Origin: JAAZHK01 sp964536075
GTDB lineage: Bacteria > Bacillota_I > Bacilli_A > RF39 > UBA660
DNA length: 5,783 nt
Reading direction: 5' to 3'
Assembly: GCA_964536075.1 (NCBI GenBank)
Contig: CAZHWO010000038.1
Span: 1 to 5,783, forward strand
Position numbers and translations under genes: made by a program. Below, one piece after another: positions 1 through 5,783 of this stretch (its first letter is position 1; each line of letters starts with the position of its first letter). The notes beneath the pieces are model-generated. The model had not been told where the DNA came from, ran no database searches, and worked only from the letters and a program-made list of their open reading frames with translations.

Positions 1-49
1 ATTCTATGTGTCTTTTTTTATGTCCTTTTCGGACACTTACTTTTTCCAT
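1..49 (-). CDS. Possible 5' end of a basic protein running off the left edge
   Basis: An ATG at 49-47 opens a frame that stays open for 16 codons to the window edge and reads MEKVSVRKGHKKRHIE. It begins 19 bases after the stop of the 29-aa ORF, on the same strand, which is normal operon spacing. The translated part is strongly basic (K, R and H make up half of it), as is seen at the cytoplasmic start of some membrane or nucleic-acid-binding proteins. The nearest Shine-Dalgarno-like sequence (GAAGGA, 70-65) is about 15 bases from the ATG, which is too far to be convincing. No family can be assigned from 16 residues, and the frame could be open by chance. Confidence 0.3.
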   Translation of the reverse strand, partial: MEKVSVRKGHKKRHIE

Positions 50-68
50 TTATATATTTTCATATCCT

Positions 69-158
69 TCAAATAACTAATTTATAAACTAAATATATAC
101 CGATAATAATACCTAAAAGAATGGCTGATAAGATGATAATAATGATATTACTCTTCAT
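69..158 (-). CDS. 29-aa single-pass hydrophobic peptide, coupled to murC
   Basis: This short ORF reads MKSNIIIIILSAILLGIIIG followed by IYLVYKLVI and a TGA stop. Residues 5-24 form one continuous hydrophobic stretch rich in Ile and Leu, with a Lys near each end, so the product would be a one-helix membrane peptide with almost no soluble part. Its ATG overlaps the murC stop as ATGA-type coupling (murC ends at 155, this ORF starts at 158). A perfect GGAGGA site at 170-165, six bases before the ATG and inside the last murC codons, is the main reason to believe it is translated. I do not recognise a family. A regulatory or scaffold role near the cell-wall machinery is only a guess from position. 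Confidence 0.6.
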   Translation of the reverse strand: MKSNIIIIILSAILLGIIIGIYLVYKLVI

Positions 159-1456
159 AATAATTCCTCCAACTTATCCTTTAAAGTATAAATACTCGTA
201 CAACTCATAAAACAAATAACAGCATTTTTATGCTTTAATAATTGTTGAATCGTATTTTCGGTTATTAAACTACCATTTATTAAACCGTTAATAATTACTT
301 CACTGGTAATATTATCATAATCACTAGCTTTTTCTCGATCACATCTAATTGGTGTGACATAAGCCTTATCAGCGGTATTTAAAACATCAATAAAAGCTTG
401 GGTAAAGGCTTTCGTTCGGGAGTAAGTATTCGGCATGAAAACCGCCACTAGTTCTTTACCGGGATATTTTTGCCTAGCTGATGATAGTGTTACTTTTAAC
501 TCCGTAGGATGATGAGCATAATCATCAATAATAACCACATCGCCATAGATACTTTCTTTAAAACGGCGTTTAGCATTTTCAAAAGTTTCTAATAAAGCAT
601 GGATATCATCCGCCGCTAAGTTATTTATATAAGCCACATATATAGCTGCTAAAGCATTTAAAACCATATGTGATCCATATAATGGTAAATTAAATTCACC
701 AAAGAAATCCCCAGCTATATAGCAATCAAAACTACTTCCCGCTTCTGTATATTGAACATTTTTAGCAATAACATCATTATTATCATTAAAACCATAATAA
801 ATTATTTTTTTATCCGTTTTAATTTGACGAATATTTTGATCATCACCACAAGCAATGACTAAATCCTTTGTCTGATTAATGAAGGTTGTAAATGCTTGAA
901 TTATATCCTTAAGATCTTGATAGCACTCAGTATGCTCTAGCTCAATATTAGTAATAATCGTAATCGTTGGATAATAAGCTAAAAAATGGCGATTGTATTC
1001 ACAAGACTCTAAAATAAATATTTCATTATCTTGACTGGCATAACCACTACCATCCCCAATAAAATAATTACAACCGACTTTATCTTCCAAAAGGGTTTTG
1101 ATCATCATGGACGTGGTCGTTTTACCATGCGTTCCACTAACACTTATCGTTTTAAAAAGTTGTGATAATTCCCCTAAAATAGTATGATAAGATTTAATAT
1201 TAGCGGCACTCTTTTTTATTCGCACAATTTCCGGATGGTCTTCACTAAAAGCGGCAGAATAAGTAGCAATTATATCGTCTTCTAATTTATAACTGTCATC
1301 ATAATATATTTTAATGCCTCTTTTTGCTAGTCCTTCCTCGGTATATTTATGCCCTTTATAATCATCATAGCCAACTACTTCATGACCTAAATCAAATAAA
1401 ATACAAGCCAAGGTTGCCATTCCGGATCCTTTGATACCAAGACAATAATACTTCAT
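155..1456 (-). CDS. murC: UDP-N-acetylmuramate--L-alanine ligase (MurC)
   Basis: MurC is the cytoplasmic ATP-dependent ligase that adds L-alanine to UDP-N-acetylmuramic acid, the first amino acid of the peptidoglycan stem peptide. The 433-aa protein matches the usual length for Firmicutes MurC. Visible in order are the N-terminal Rossmann glycine motif GIKGSGM (residues 7-13), the Mur-ligase P-loop GTHGKTTT (108-115, Lys112), the ESCEYNRHFL block (150-159), a NIELEH block (170-175), the linker region NAKRRF (294-299), the C-terminal-domain signature DDYAHHPTEL (311-320) and TYSRTKAF (344-351). All expected Mur-ligase landmarks are present, so it should be active. The start is supported by AGGTGAT six bases upstream. 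A near-consensus vegetative promoter precedes it, separating it from the upstream spoIIP unit. Its stop overlaps the start of a 29-aa membrane ORF. Confidence 0.97.
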   Translation of the reverse strand: MKYYCLGIKGSGMATLACILFDLGHEVVGYDDYKGHKYTEEGLAKRGIKIYYDDSYKLEDDIIATYSAAFSEDHPEIVRIKKSAANIKSYHTILGELSQLFKTISVSGTHGKTTTSMMIKTLLEDKVGCNYFIGDGSGYASQDNEIFILESCEYNRHFLAYYPTITIITNIELEHTECYQDLKDIIQAFTTFINQTKDLVIACGDDQNIRQIKTDKKIIYYGFNDNNDVIAKNVQYTEAGSSFDCYIAGDFFGEFNLPLYGSHMVLNALAAIYVAYINNLAADDIHALLETFENAKRRFKESIYGDVVIIDDYAHHPTELKVTLSSARQKYPGKELVAVFMPNTYSRTKAFTQAFIDVLNTADKAYVTPIRCDREKASDYDNITSEVIINGLINGSLITENTIQQLLKHKNAVICFMSCTSIYTLKDKLEELL

Positions 1457-1461
1457 TTTAC

Positions 1462-1468
1462 ATCACCT
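1462..1468 (-). promoter_or_regulatory. Ribosome binding site of murC
   Basis: AGGTGAT lies five bases before the murC ATG and matches the 3' part of the anti-Shine-Dalgarno complement (AAGGAGGTGAT). It fixes the murC start at 1456. The predicted transcription start falls at its very edge, so the mRNA leader would be only about a dozen bases. Confidence 0.8.
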
Positions 1469-1474
1469 ATCTAC

Positions 1475-1503
1475 ATTATATCAATAAATAACCATTTTGT
1501 TAA
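1475..1503 (-). promoter_or_regulatory. Sigma-A promoter of murC
   Basis: Read on the minus strand there is a -35 box TTAACA (1503-1498; five of six bases match TTGACA), a 17-base spacer, and a perfect -10 box TATAAT (1480-1475). The -10 box is preceded by TGA, giving an extended -10 motif (TGnTATAAT). Transcription would start near 1468, about 12 bases before the murC ATG. This is the best promoter match in the window and indicates strong vegetative expression of murC independent of the sporulation genes upstream. Confidence 0.85.
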
Positions 1504-1514
1504 TTTATTTAAGT

Positions 1515-1534
1515 GCGACTGTCATCGCTTGACA
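1515..1534 (-). repeat. Overlapping small inverted repeats after the 104-aa ORF
   Basis: Directly after the TAA stop of the 104-aa gene the minus strand reads TGTCAAGCGATGACA (1534-1520), a perfect 5-base inverted repeat with a 5-base loop. Overlapping it is GCGATGACAGTCGC (1528-1515), a 4-base inverted repeat with a 6-base loop. The two stems are mutually exclusive. Position suggests a weak terminator for the spoIIP unit, but no run of T follows, so a canonical intrinsic terminator is not supported. An operator next to the murC promoter is an alternative. Confidence 0.35.
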
Positions 1535-1849
1535 TTATTCATCCAGTTTTTGGGCAATGGAAGAAAACATTTTCTTTAAACTTTTATCCATCAAACTCTG
1601 CAGATTATTAGATATTTTTAACGCTACTTGGGAAAGACTATTGGAATAATTAGTCGTCTCAACATAATCATTAATACTAATATCCTTTCCTTGTTTAAGA
1701 TCTTCCTCAAATTTCTTAATCGCTTCATTCGTCAGCATGGTTTTTTGACTATTACTATATTCATAATAACCACTTACTTGGGTAGTAAATAACGCTAAAA
1801 AAGATAAAACAATTAAGATAAAAATAATTTTAAAGAAACCTTTACTCAT
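1535..1849 (-). CDS. Single-pass membrane protein in the yqxA position
   Basis: This is a 104-aa protein with a short basic start (MSKGFFK), one transmembrane segment at about residues 7-24, and an approximately 80-residue tail (26-104), probably extracytoplasmic, that is rich in Ser, Asn, Lys and Glu and looks helical near the end (74-104). There are no cysteines and no enzyme motif. It starts inside the end of spoIIP (8-base overlap), with AGGAG six bases before the ATG, so the two are translationally coupled. In Bacillus subtilis a similar-sized, one-helix protein of unknown function, YqxA, lies directly after spoIIP. The resemblance here is by size, topology and position, not by sequence I could align. 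A role beside SpoIIP during engulfment is a reasonable inference. Confidence 0.85.
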   Translation of the reverse strand: MSKGFFKIIFILIVLSFLALFTTQVSGYYEYSNSQKTMLTNEAIKKFEEDLKQGKDISINDYVETTNYSNSLSQVALKISNNLQSLMDKSLKKMFSSIAQKLDE

Positions 1850-2846
1850 GATGAGCTCCTATATAGTTAGCCAAAACATTAGTTAAAGCTGTAACCGAAT
1901 TATAAACCTCATCAATAGTATTGCCTACGCCCCCAACTTCAATTAACATCGCGTTATTGGATAAATCCTGATTATAAACCCCGTTGACTCCTTTACCTTT
2001 TTTTTGATAGATCCCTCTGGAAATTCCCGGATAATATTGTTCTAATAAATTATTTAAATCAGTAGCTAAAGTTAAATTGACTGCATAAGTTGGATTTTCT
2101 AAACCAATTAGAAACATTAATTTGGCATAACTAACATTACTAATCGTAGCTGTTGTAATCCCCTTACCTACAGAATCACGATGCACATCAATAAAATATT
2201 TAATACTGGGATATTTTTCTTTTATATCTTTAATCAGCATTTCGGTGACATCATAACTAGCCGCATAATTCCAACCATTAGCATTTAATATTTCCGTCAC
2301 ATTAGCTTCTTCCACCATGGCCTCTATTCCTAAATTAGCTAATTTTTCCCGTAAAATATAACTCGTCATCATAACATTAGGGGTTATATTATATATTTCT
2401 AAATTATTATTACTATAATTCTCTAATTGATGCGTATTATAAATATAAATTAACGGTTCTTTAATTTCTTTATCACTATAGGGATCATTAATATATTTAC
2501 TTGTTTTTGCGAGTTTATCAAGATCTTCTAAAAGATCTGAATCACCACCAGAGGTACTTAAGGTTTTTATGTAATTATTACTTATCAATGTTACCGGATT
2601 TTCCAAATCAACATTGGCTAAAAAAGCAATAACTTTGGTAGCCACCGTTTCTTTTTCTTCCTTCTTGGGCATATAGCTATTTGAGGAATCAATTAAATAT
2701 CTTAAAAACTCTTCATTGGTAATTTGGAGATCAATTTCCTGGGATATTTTAATAGTAAAAAAATAACAAAAAAGAAAAACCCCTATAAATAATATAGTTT
2801 TTCCTTTTCGTTTAAGCCTATTTTTGTTGATCTTTGCTTCTTTCAT
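1842..2846 (-). CDS. spoIIP: Stage II sporulation protein P, engulfment peptidoglycan hydrolase
   Basis: SpoIIP is a membrane-anchored, zinc-dependent N-acetylmuramoyl-L-alanine amidase (also reported as endopeptidase) that works with SpoIID and SpoIIM to thin and remodel the septal wall so that the mother cell engulfs the forespore. The 334-aa protein has a basic N-terminus, one membrane anchor (about residues 17-33), a linker (about 40-128), and a C-terminal amidase domain. Family landmarks are IYNTHQLENY (135-144, with His139), IDVHRD (219-224, His222) and LIEVGG (301-306, Glu303), which fit zinc-binding and catalytic positions of the family. It is shorter than the roughly 400-aa B. subtilis protein, mainly in the linker. 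GGAG seven bases before the ATG supports the start. A sigma-E-like promoter lies just upstream, which suits mother-cell expression. Confidence 0.95.
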   Translation of the reverse strand: MKEAKINKNRLKRKGKTILFIGVFLFCYFFTIKISQEIDLQITNEEFLRYLIDSSNSYMPKKEEKETVATKVIAFLANVDLENPVTLISNNYIKTLSTSGGDSDLLEDLDKLAKTSKYINDPYSDKEIKEPLIYIYNTHQLENYSNNNLEIYNITPNVMMTSYILREKLANLGIEAMVEEANVTEILNANGWNYAASYDVTEMLIKDIKEKYPSIKYFIDVHRDSVGKGITTATISNVSYAKLMFLIGLENPTYAVNLTLATDLNNLLEQYYPGISRGIYQKKGKGVNGVYNQDLSNNAMLIEVGGVGNTIDEVYNSVTALTNVLANYIGAHHE

Positions 2847-2862
2847 ATAATATCTCCATCAA

Positions 2863-2892
2863 TTTATATGTTCCATTATATGAAAATATTCC
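2863..2892 (-). promoter_or_regulatory. Putative sigma-E promoter of spoIIP
   Basis: On the minus strand, GGAATATT (2892-2885) is followed by a 14-base spacer and CATATAAA (2870-2863). The known Bacillus sigma-E pattern is roughly KMATATT, 14-15 bases, CATACA-T; the -35 part matches fully and the -10 part differs at two positions. Transcription would start a few bases before the GGAG ribosome binding site of spoIIP. The strict sigma factor assignment is inference, since AT-rich DNA yields such matches easily, but the spacing and gene context both agree with sigma-E control known for spoIIP. Confidence 0.55.
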
Positions 2893-2908
2893 TAAATTTT
2901 TTGTCGAT

Positions 2909-3073
2909 TTATTCTTCATCACTTAATTTTTGTAAAATATCTAAAGTTTTAATAGATGGATATTGCTCAAATAAACTATCAATAATCATATCTTGCTCTT
3001 CCTCGGTTAATTCTACTGTTTCATGATTAACAGGGTCGTTAAAAATATTTAAAAAATCATCATATTCTTCCAT
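2909..3073 (-). CDS. 54-aa highly acidic hypothetical protein
   Basis: This small ORF starts MEEYDDFLNIFNDPV and ends QKLSDEE before TAA. It has 17 Asp/Glu against 2 Lys and no Arg, a net charge near -15, with no cysteine and no membrane segment. Hydrophobic residues spaced through 27-51 (MIIDSLF, IKTLDILQKL) suggest one or two amphipathic helices. The ATG follows the stop of the putative metallopeptidase by a single base, and GAGG (nine bases upstream, inside that gene's last codons) can serve as ribosome binding site. This tight coupling suggests that the two are made together. I do not recognise the family. An inhibitor, adaptor or partner of the metallopeptidase is possible but unproven. 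Confidence 0.7.
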   Translation of the reverse strand: MEEYDDFLNIFNDPVNHETVELTEEEQDMIIDSLFEQYPSIKTLDILQKLSDEE

Positions 3074-3074
3074 C

Positions 3075-4781
3075 TTATTTTGCCTCTTTTCCTACGGTCA
3101 TCATTGAATGATAATCAATATCAAAAACTTTCTTAGCACTGGAAAAAATTCTTTGACGATATGGATCTAGTTTCTGCCTTTTATCTATTAAAGGAATAGG
3201 CAAATATTTATTATTCTCATCAAAAAAGGTTTCATAAATATTAACTACCTGTAATCTTTCGTACACTATATCCCCAATATTTTCCAAAATAGATGGAGAA
3301 ATTGAACTCTTCTTAGTCACAAATTTTAACGGAAAATCAATCATTTTTAAGGTATTAATATAATGCAGGAATAAATTATTGACAATCTTACCTCGCATTT
3401 CCGTAGGAAAATTAGTCAAATCAAGTTTAGATAAATCACCATCTAAAAGAGCGGTTGTTATATAATCATGATACAAAGTAATCATATCATTTTGAGTAGC
3501 GGTCTTAGTATTTGATGCTTCCTCCAATAATAAATCAGGTAAATTTTTAACATGACCATCAGGATGATAAAAAGTCTCTAAGATACTATATTTAGTGACC
3601 ATTTTTGGTTGTTCTGCTACTAAATCACCCAGAACCACAACATTATATTTTTCCGGTAACATATGATAGCTTCCCTCTACCTCATCAACTTTATCAAAGG
3701 TAAAATGGCTCAACCGTTCATTTGAAAGATATTCAAAAAAATCCGATTTATAATAATGGTAATAAAGAGGTAGAAATTCTTTTGAAAATTTTAACAATTC
3801 GCAAACTGCGAAGTAGCGGGCATCAATCTCACATTCCATTGACTCATAGTTATGACTATCATCATTATTATTACTATCAATTAAGGCATCTATAAACAGA
3901 CTGTCTCTAATACTGTTGAAAGCTCGCGAAGAATAGGTGTTTAACTTTTCCTCATACAGTTGATTAACATGACCCAATTCATGAAAAAAATGTTCCTGCA
4001 ATTCAAAAAGAAAAACTTCTTTATTAAAATTAAATTTTTCGATCATTTTTTTATTTATCAAAATGACATTAGCATTCGTAACTCCATAACTGTTATCATC
4101 CCACTTTTTACCATCAGCATAATAATCCGAAACATATAAAATAGCCTTTCGGCCAGTTTTACTTTCGGCTTCTTTATTCATAAAATTTAAAAGTAATAAC
4201 CACGCTTCATAATCAAAGGACTCCGATTCATTAATAATTTTGTGTAGAACCTTTTGGGTCATCATTAATAGTCCTGTTATCTCATCACTATCTCGATACA
4301 TATTACTATTTAAAAAATTTAACATAAACTGAAAATCACTGGAAGCAATATCTTCACTATCTAAATAGTTTTCTAATATTTGCTGAGTTTTCTTACATGC
4401 ACTTTTTTGATAATTACGAATAGACACAATTGTGTCTTTATTAAAAACCTTTGTTAAAACATCATTAGGAAGTGAAAAAAGGGGATTACTAAAAAAGCTA
4501 AAAGAATCGAGTTTAATGCGATAATTCTGCGATTTAATATAAAGCTTTAATCTTTCTTTTTCCACACTTCCAATTGGTCTTTGACCACTTAATAATTGAC
4601 AAATATACTCATCTATAAGATGATTTTCCAATAGTTTATTGCCATCAACATCATTGCCAGCATAACTTACATCATAAAATTGTTGAACTGTCTTTTCATC
4701 TACTAAATGATTTTTAAAATCTAAACGCCGCTCAATTAAACGATTAAGAAAATCGTTTTTTATTTCATTAACTGTCACCAT
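3075..4781 (-). CDS. Putative cytoplasmic zinc metallopeptidase (HELGH), family unknown
   Basis: Residues are numbered from the upstream ATG at 4790 (571 aa). I do not recognise the whole protein. At 270-274 it carries HELGH inside a hydrophobic, aromatic context (FFHELGHVNQ), the classic HExxH zinc-peptidase motif with His270, Glu271 and His274. About 45 residues later comes ECEIDARYFA (319-328), which resembles the E-x-x-A/x-D block supplying the third zinc ligand in gluzincins such as M48 and ImmA/IrrE-like proteins; Glu319 is the likely ligand. There is no signal peptide or membrane segment, so it should be cytoplasmic. Long flanking regions (1-210 and 330-571) look mostly helical and have no motif I know. 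It begins 22-31 bases after gpr and ends one base before a 54-aa acidic ORF. The start at 4781 is preferred because GGTGAT lies one base before it, while the ATG at 4790 has no such site. Confidence 0.85.
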   Translation of the reverse strand: MVTVNEIKNDFLNRLIERRLDFKNHLVDEKTVQQFYDVSYAGNDVDGNKLLENHLIDEYICQLLSGQRPIGSVEKERLKLYIKSQNYRIKLDSFSFFSNPLFSLPNDVLTKVFNKDTIVSIRNYQKSACKKTQQILENYLDSEDIASSDFQFMLNFLNSNMYRDSDEITGLLMMTQKVLHKIINESESFDYEAWLLLLNFMNKEAESKTGRKAILYVSDYYADGKKWDDNSYGVTNANVILINKKMIEKFNFNKEVFLFELQEHFFHELGHVNQLYEEKLNTYSSRAFNSIRDSLFIDALIDSNNNDDSHNYESMECEIDARYFAVCELLKFSKEFLPLYYHYYKSDFFEYLSNERLSHFTFDKVDEVEGSYHMLPEKYNVVVLGDLVAEQPKMVTKYSILETFYHPDGHVKNLPDLLLEEASNTKTATQNDMITLYHDYITTALLDGDLSKLDLTNFPTEMRGKIVNNLFLHYINTLKMIDFPLKFVTKKSSISPSILENIGDIVYERLQVVNIYETFFDENNKYLPIPLIDKRQKLDPYRQRIFSSAKKVFDIDYHSMMTVGKEAK

Positions 4782-4782
4782 T

Positions 4783-4788
4783 ATCACC
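4783..4788 (-). promoter_or_regulatory. Ribosome binding site choosing the 4781 start
   Basis: GGTGAT lies one base before the ATG at 4781. It corresponds to the 3' end of the full AAGGAGGTGAT complement, so its close position puts it in normal register. The alternative in-frame ATG at 4790 is preceded only by A and T with a few isolated G. The two choices differ by three residues. Confidence 0.5.
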
Positions 4789-4812
4789 ATTTTAATTTTA
4801 ACATATTAACTT

Positions 4813-5783
4813 TTAAAAATCTACTTGATAATTTTGATGTAAGCTTTTATTAATCCCTTTGGCTAACACTAGACTTAATTTGTCAATTAAAAAATCAATT
4901 TCCTTAGGCGTGACCATTAAATTATAATTAATCGGCGTCAATACTTCAAAAATTAAGGCTTTTACCTCTTCTTCATCTAAAGTCCCAATAATGCCTAATA
5001 ATTTTTGTTTCTCTGCATCAGTTAAGTTACTTTGATATGGTAAATAATTTTCATTTACTTTTAATTTACTGCTCACTTTATCAATGGTTTCTTTTTTATA
5101 ACTAATATTTTTATATAAGTAGTTAAGCGCATCACTAACAATCGTTACCGCATCGACAACCGTTGGTATACCAATCGCGATAACAGGAATATTTAAAGTT
5201 TCCTTTGATATCTCACTGCGCATATTACCGACACCACTACCAGGTTCAATACCGGCATCAGTTATTTGAATGGTTTTATTAACCCGATCAATTGTTGATG
5301 AAGCTAACGCATCAATAATAATAACAAACTGAGGTTTGGTTTTATCAATTAAACCTAAAATAATATCTTTTGTTTCAATTCCCGTTGTCCCCATGACACC
5401 CGGAACAAAAGCCGCTACATCTCTAATGCCCTTCTCAACAGTAGCGCCCTTTAATTTAAATAGATGTGAAGTTACTAAAATATGATCAATCGTTTTAGGA
5501 CCTAAAGCATCGGGCGTTGATTTAACATTACCTAACCCAATAATAAGACAACTACTTTCATCACTAATTTGATTCATCTCTAAAACCTTTTTTAGCTCTT
5601 GAACTAAAACTTCCATCACTTTTTTTTGATTAGTTGAATCTGTTATATCTTCAAAAGTTATGGTGGCATAGTAACCAACTTTTTTATTCAACAATTTAGC
5701 TTGATCCGGGTTTAACGTAATTCTCTCGACTTTAATGTTATCCACCAATTCATTAATCATATTAAAATCACTAACACCATAAT
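4813..5783 (-). CDS. gpr: Germination protease GPR (start beyond right edge)
   Basis: GPR is made in the forespore as an inactive zymogen, processes itself, and at germination degrades the small acid-soluble proteins that coat spore DNA. Numbered from the ATG at 5760 (315 aa), the family blocks are GLGN and TPDALGPKT (75-90), PGVMGTTGIET (120-130), IDALAS (149-154), GIEPGSGVGNMR (170-181) and IPVIAIGIPTVVDA (191-204). Asp84 and Asp150 are 66 residues apart, the same spacing as the Asp127 and Asp193 reported as essential in the Bacillus megaterium enzyme. The frame stays open upstream of 5760 to the edge and encodes YGVSDFN, which resembles the YxxRTDLA propeptide cleavage region of Bacillus GPR, so the real start is probably just outside the window. 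The usual Arg after DALA(A/S) is Ser here. The protein is shorter than the roughly 370-aa Bacillus form. Confidence 0.95.
   Translation of the reverse strand, partial: YGVSDFNMINELVDNIKVERITLNPDQAKLLNKKVGYYATITFEDITDSTNQKKVMEVLVQELKKVLEMNQISDESSCLIIGLGNVKSTPDALGPKTIDHILVTSHLFKLKGATVEKGIRDVAAFVPGVMGTTGIETKDIILGLIDKTKPQFVIIIDALASSTIDRVNKTIQITDAGIEPGSGVGNMRSEISKETLNIPVIAIGIPTVVDAVTIVSDALNYLYKNISYKKETIDKVSSKLKVNENYLPYQSNLTDAEKQKLLGIIGTLDEEEVKALIFEVLTPINYNLMVTPKEIDFLIDKLSLVLAKGINKSLHQNYQVDF

Noticed and set aside
20..36. Hairpin TGTCC-TTTTC-GGACA near the left edge as a transcription terminator
   Set aside because: The stem is only five pairs, and on the minus strand it is followed by a run of A, not T. 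On the plus strand the T run lies before the stem or is interrupted after it. It also falls within the possible open frame 49-1.
1845..1855. Palindrome CTCATGATGAG over the start of the 104-aa gene
   Set aside because: It is made of the coding and start-codon bases (CAT CAT GAG) of the overlap. It is short and expected by chance in this composition.
2875..2880. TATAAT in the spoIIP leader as a sigma-A -10 box
   Set aside because: Seventeen bases upstream the sequence is CAAAAA, with no resemblance to TTGACA. The TCGACA further up gives a 21-base spacer. The sigma-E reading of the same gap fits better.
4791..4812. Separate promoter between gpr and the metallopeptidase
   Set aside because: The gap is only 22 bases. 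A TAAAAT-like -10 box exists but has no -35 partner and would start transcription inside the start codon region, so co-transcription with gpr is simpler.
155..5760. Possible alternative genetic code (TGA as Trp) given the AT-rich sequence
   Set aside because: murC and the 29-aa ORF end at TGA, and tryptophan in SpoIIP and the metallopeptidase is encoded by TGG. All family landmarks read correctly with the standard code.
1..5783. CRISPR arrays, tRNA or rRNA genes, insertion sequences, riboswitches
   Set aside because: No spaced direct repeats, no transposase motifs, no structured RNA-like block, and the longest non-coding gap is 78 bases.

Overview
The window is AT-rich, and every supported gene lies on the minus strand, so transcription runs right to left (from high to low coordinates). 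The presence of gpr and spoIIP, a MurC with the Firmicutes-type GIKGSGM nucleotide motif and an ESCEYNRHFL block, AGGAG/GGTGAT ribosome binding sites and sigma-A and sigma-E-like promoters all point to a low-GC, endospore-forming Firmicute (Bacilli or Erysipelotrichia-like). Tryptophan is encoded by TGG and TGA acts as a stop, so this is not the Mycoplasma code. I cannot name the species.

Layout in the direction of transcription. (1) gpr, the spore germination protease, occupies about 5783-4813, and its true start probably lies just beyond the right edge. (2) An unrecognised protein of about 570 aa (4781-3075) has an HELGH zinc-protease motif and a downstream E-rich third-ligand-like block. 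(3) A 54-aa, very acidic ORF (3073-2909) begins one base after it. (4) A 62-base gap holds a good sigma-E-type promoter match. (5) spoIIP, the engulfment peptidoglycan hydrolase, spans 2846-1842. (6) A 104-aa single-pass membrane protein (1849-1535) overlaps spoIIP by 8 bases and sits where Bacillus subtilis has yqxA. (7) A 78-base gap contains small inverted repeats and a near-consensus sigma-A promoter. (8) murC spans 1456-155. (9) A 29-aa hydrophobic peptide gene (158-69) overlaps the murC stop behind a strong ribosome binding site. (10) A possible basic ORF runs off the left edge (49-1).

The core gpr-spoIIP-yqxA order is known from B. subtilis. Here it is interrupted by two genes not found there: a putative cytoplasmic metallopeptidase and a tiny acidic protein. 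They may be read with gpr and so be present in the forespore, but this is inference. The spoIIP/yqxA-like pair appears to have its own mother-cell promoter. murC is a separate housekeeping unit with its own vegetative promoter. No RNA genes, mobile elements, CRISPR arrays or gene-free stretches over 300 bases were seen.
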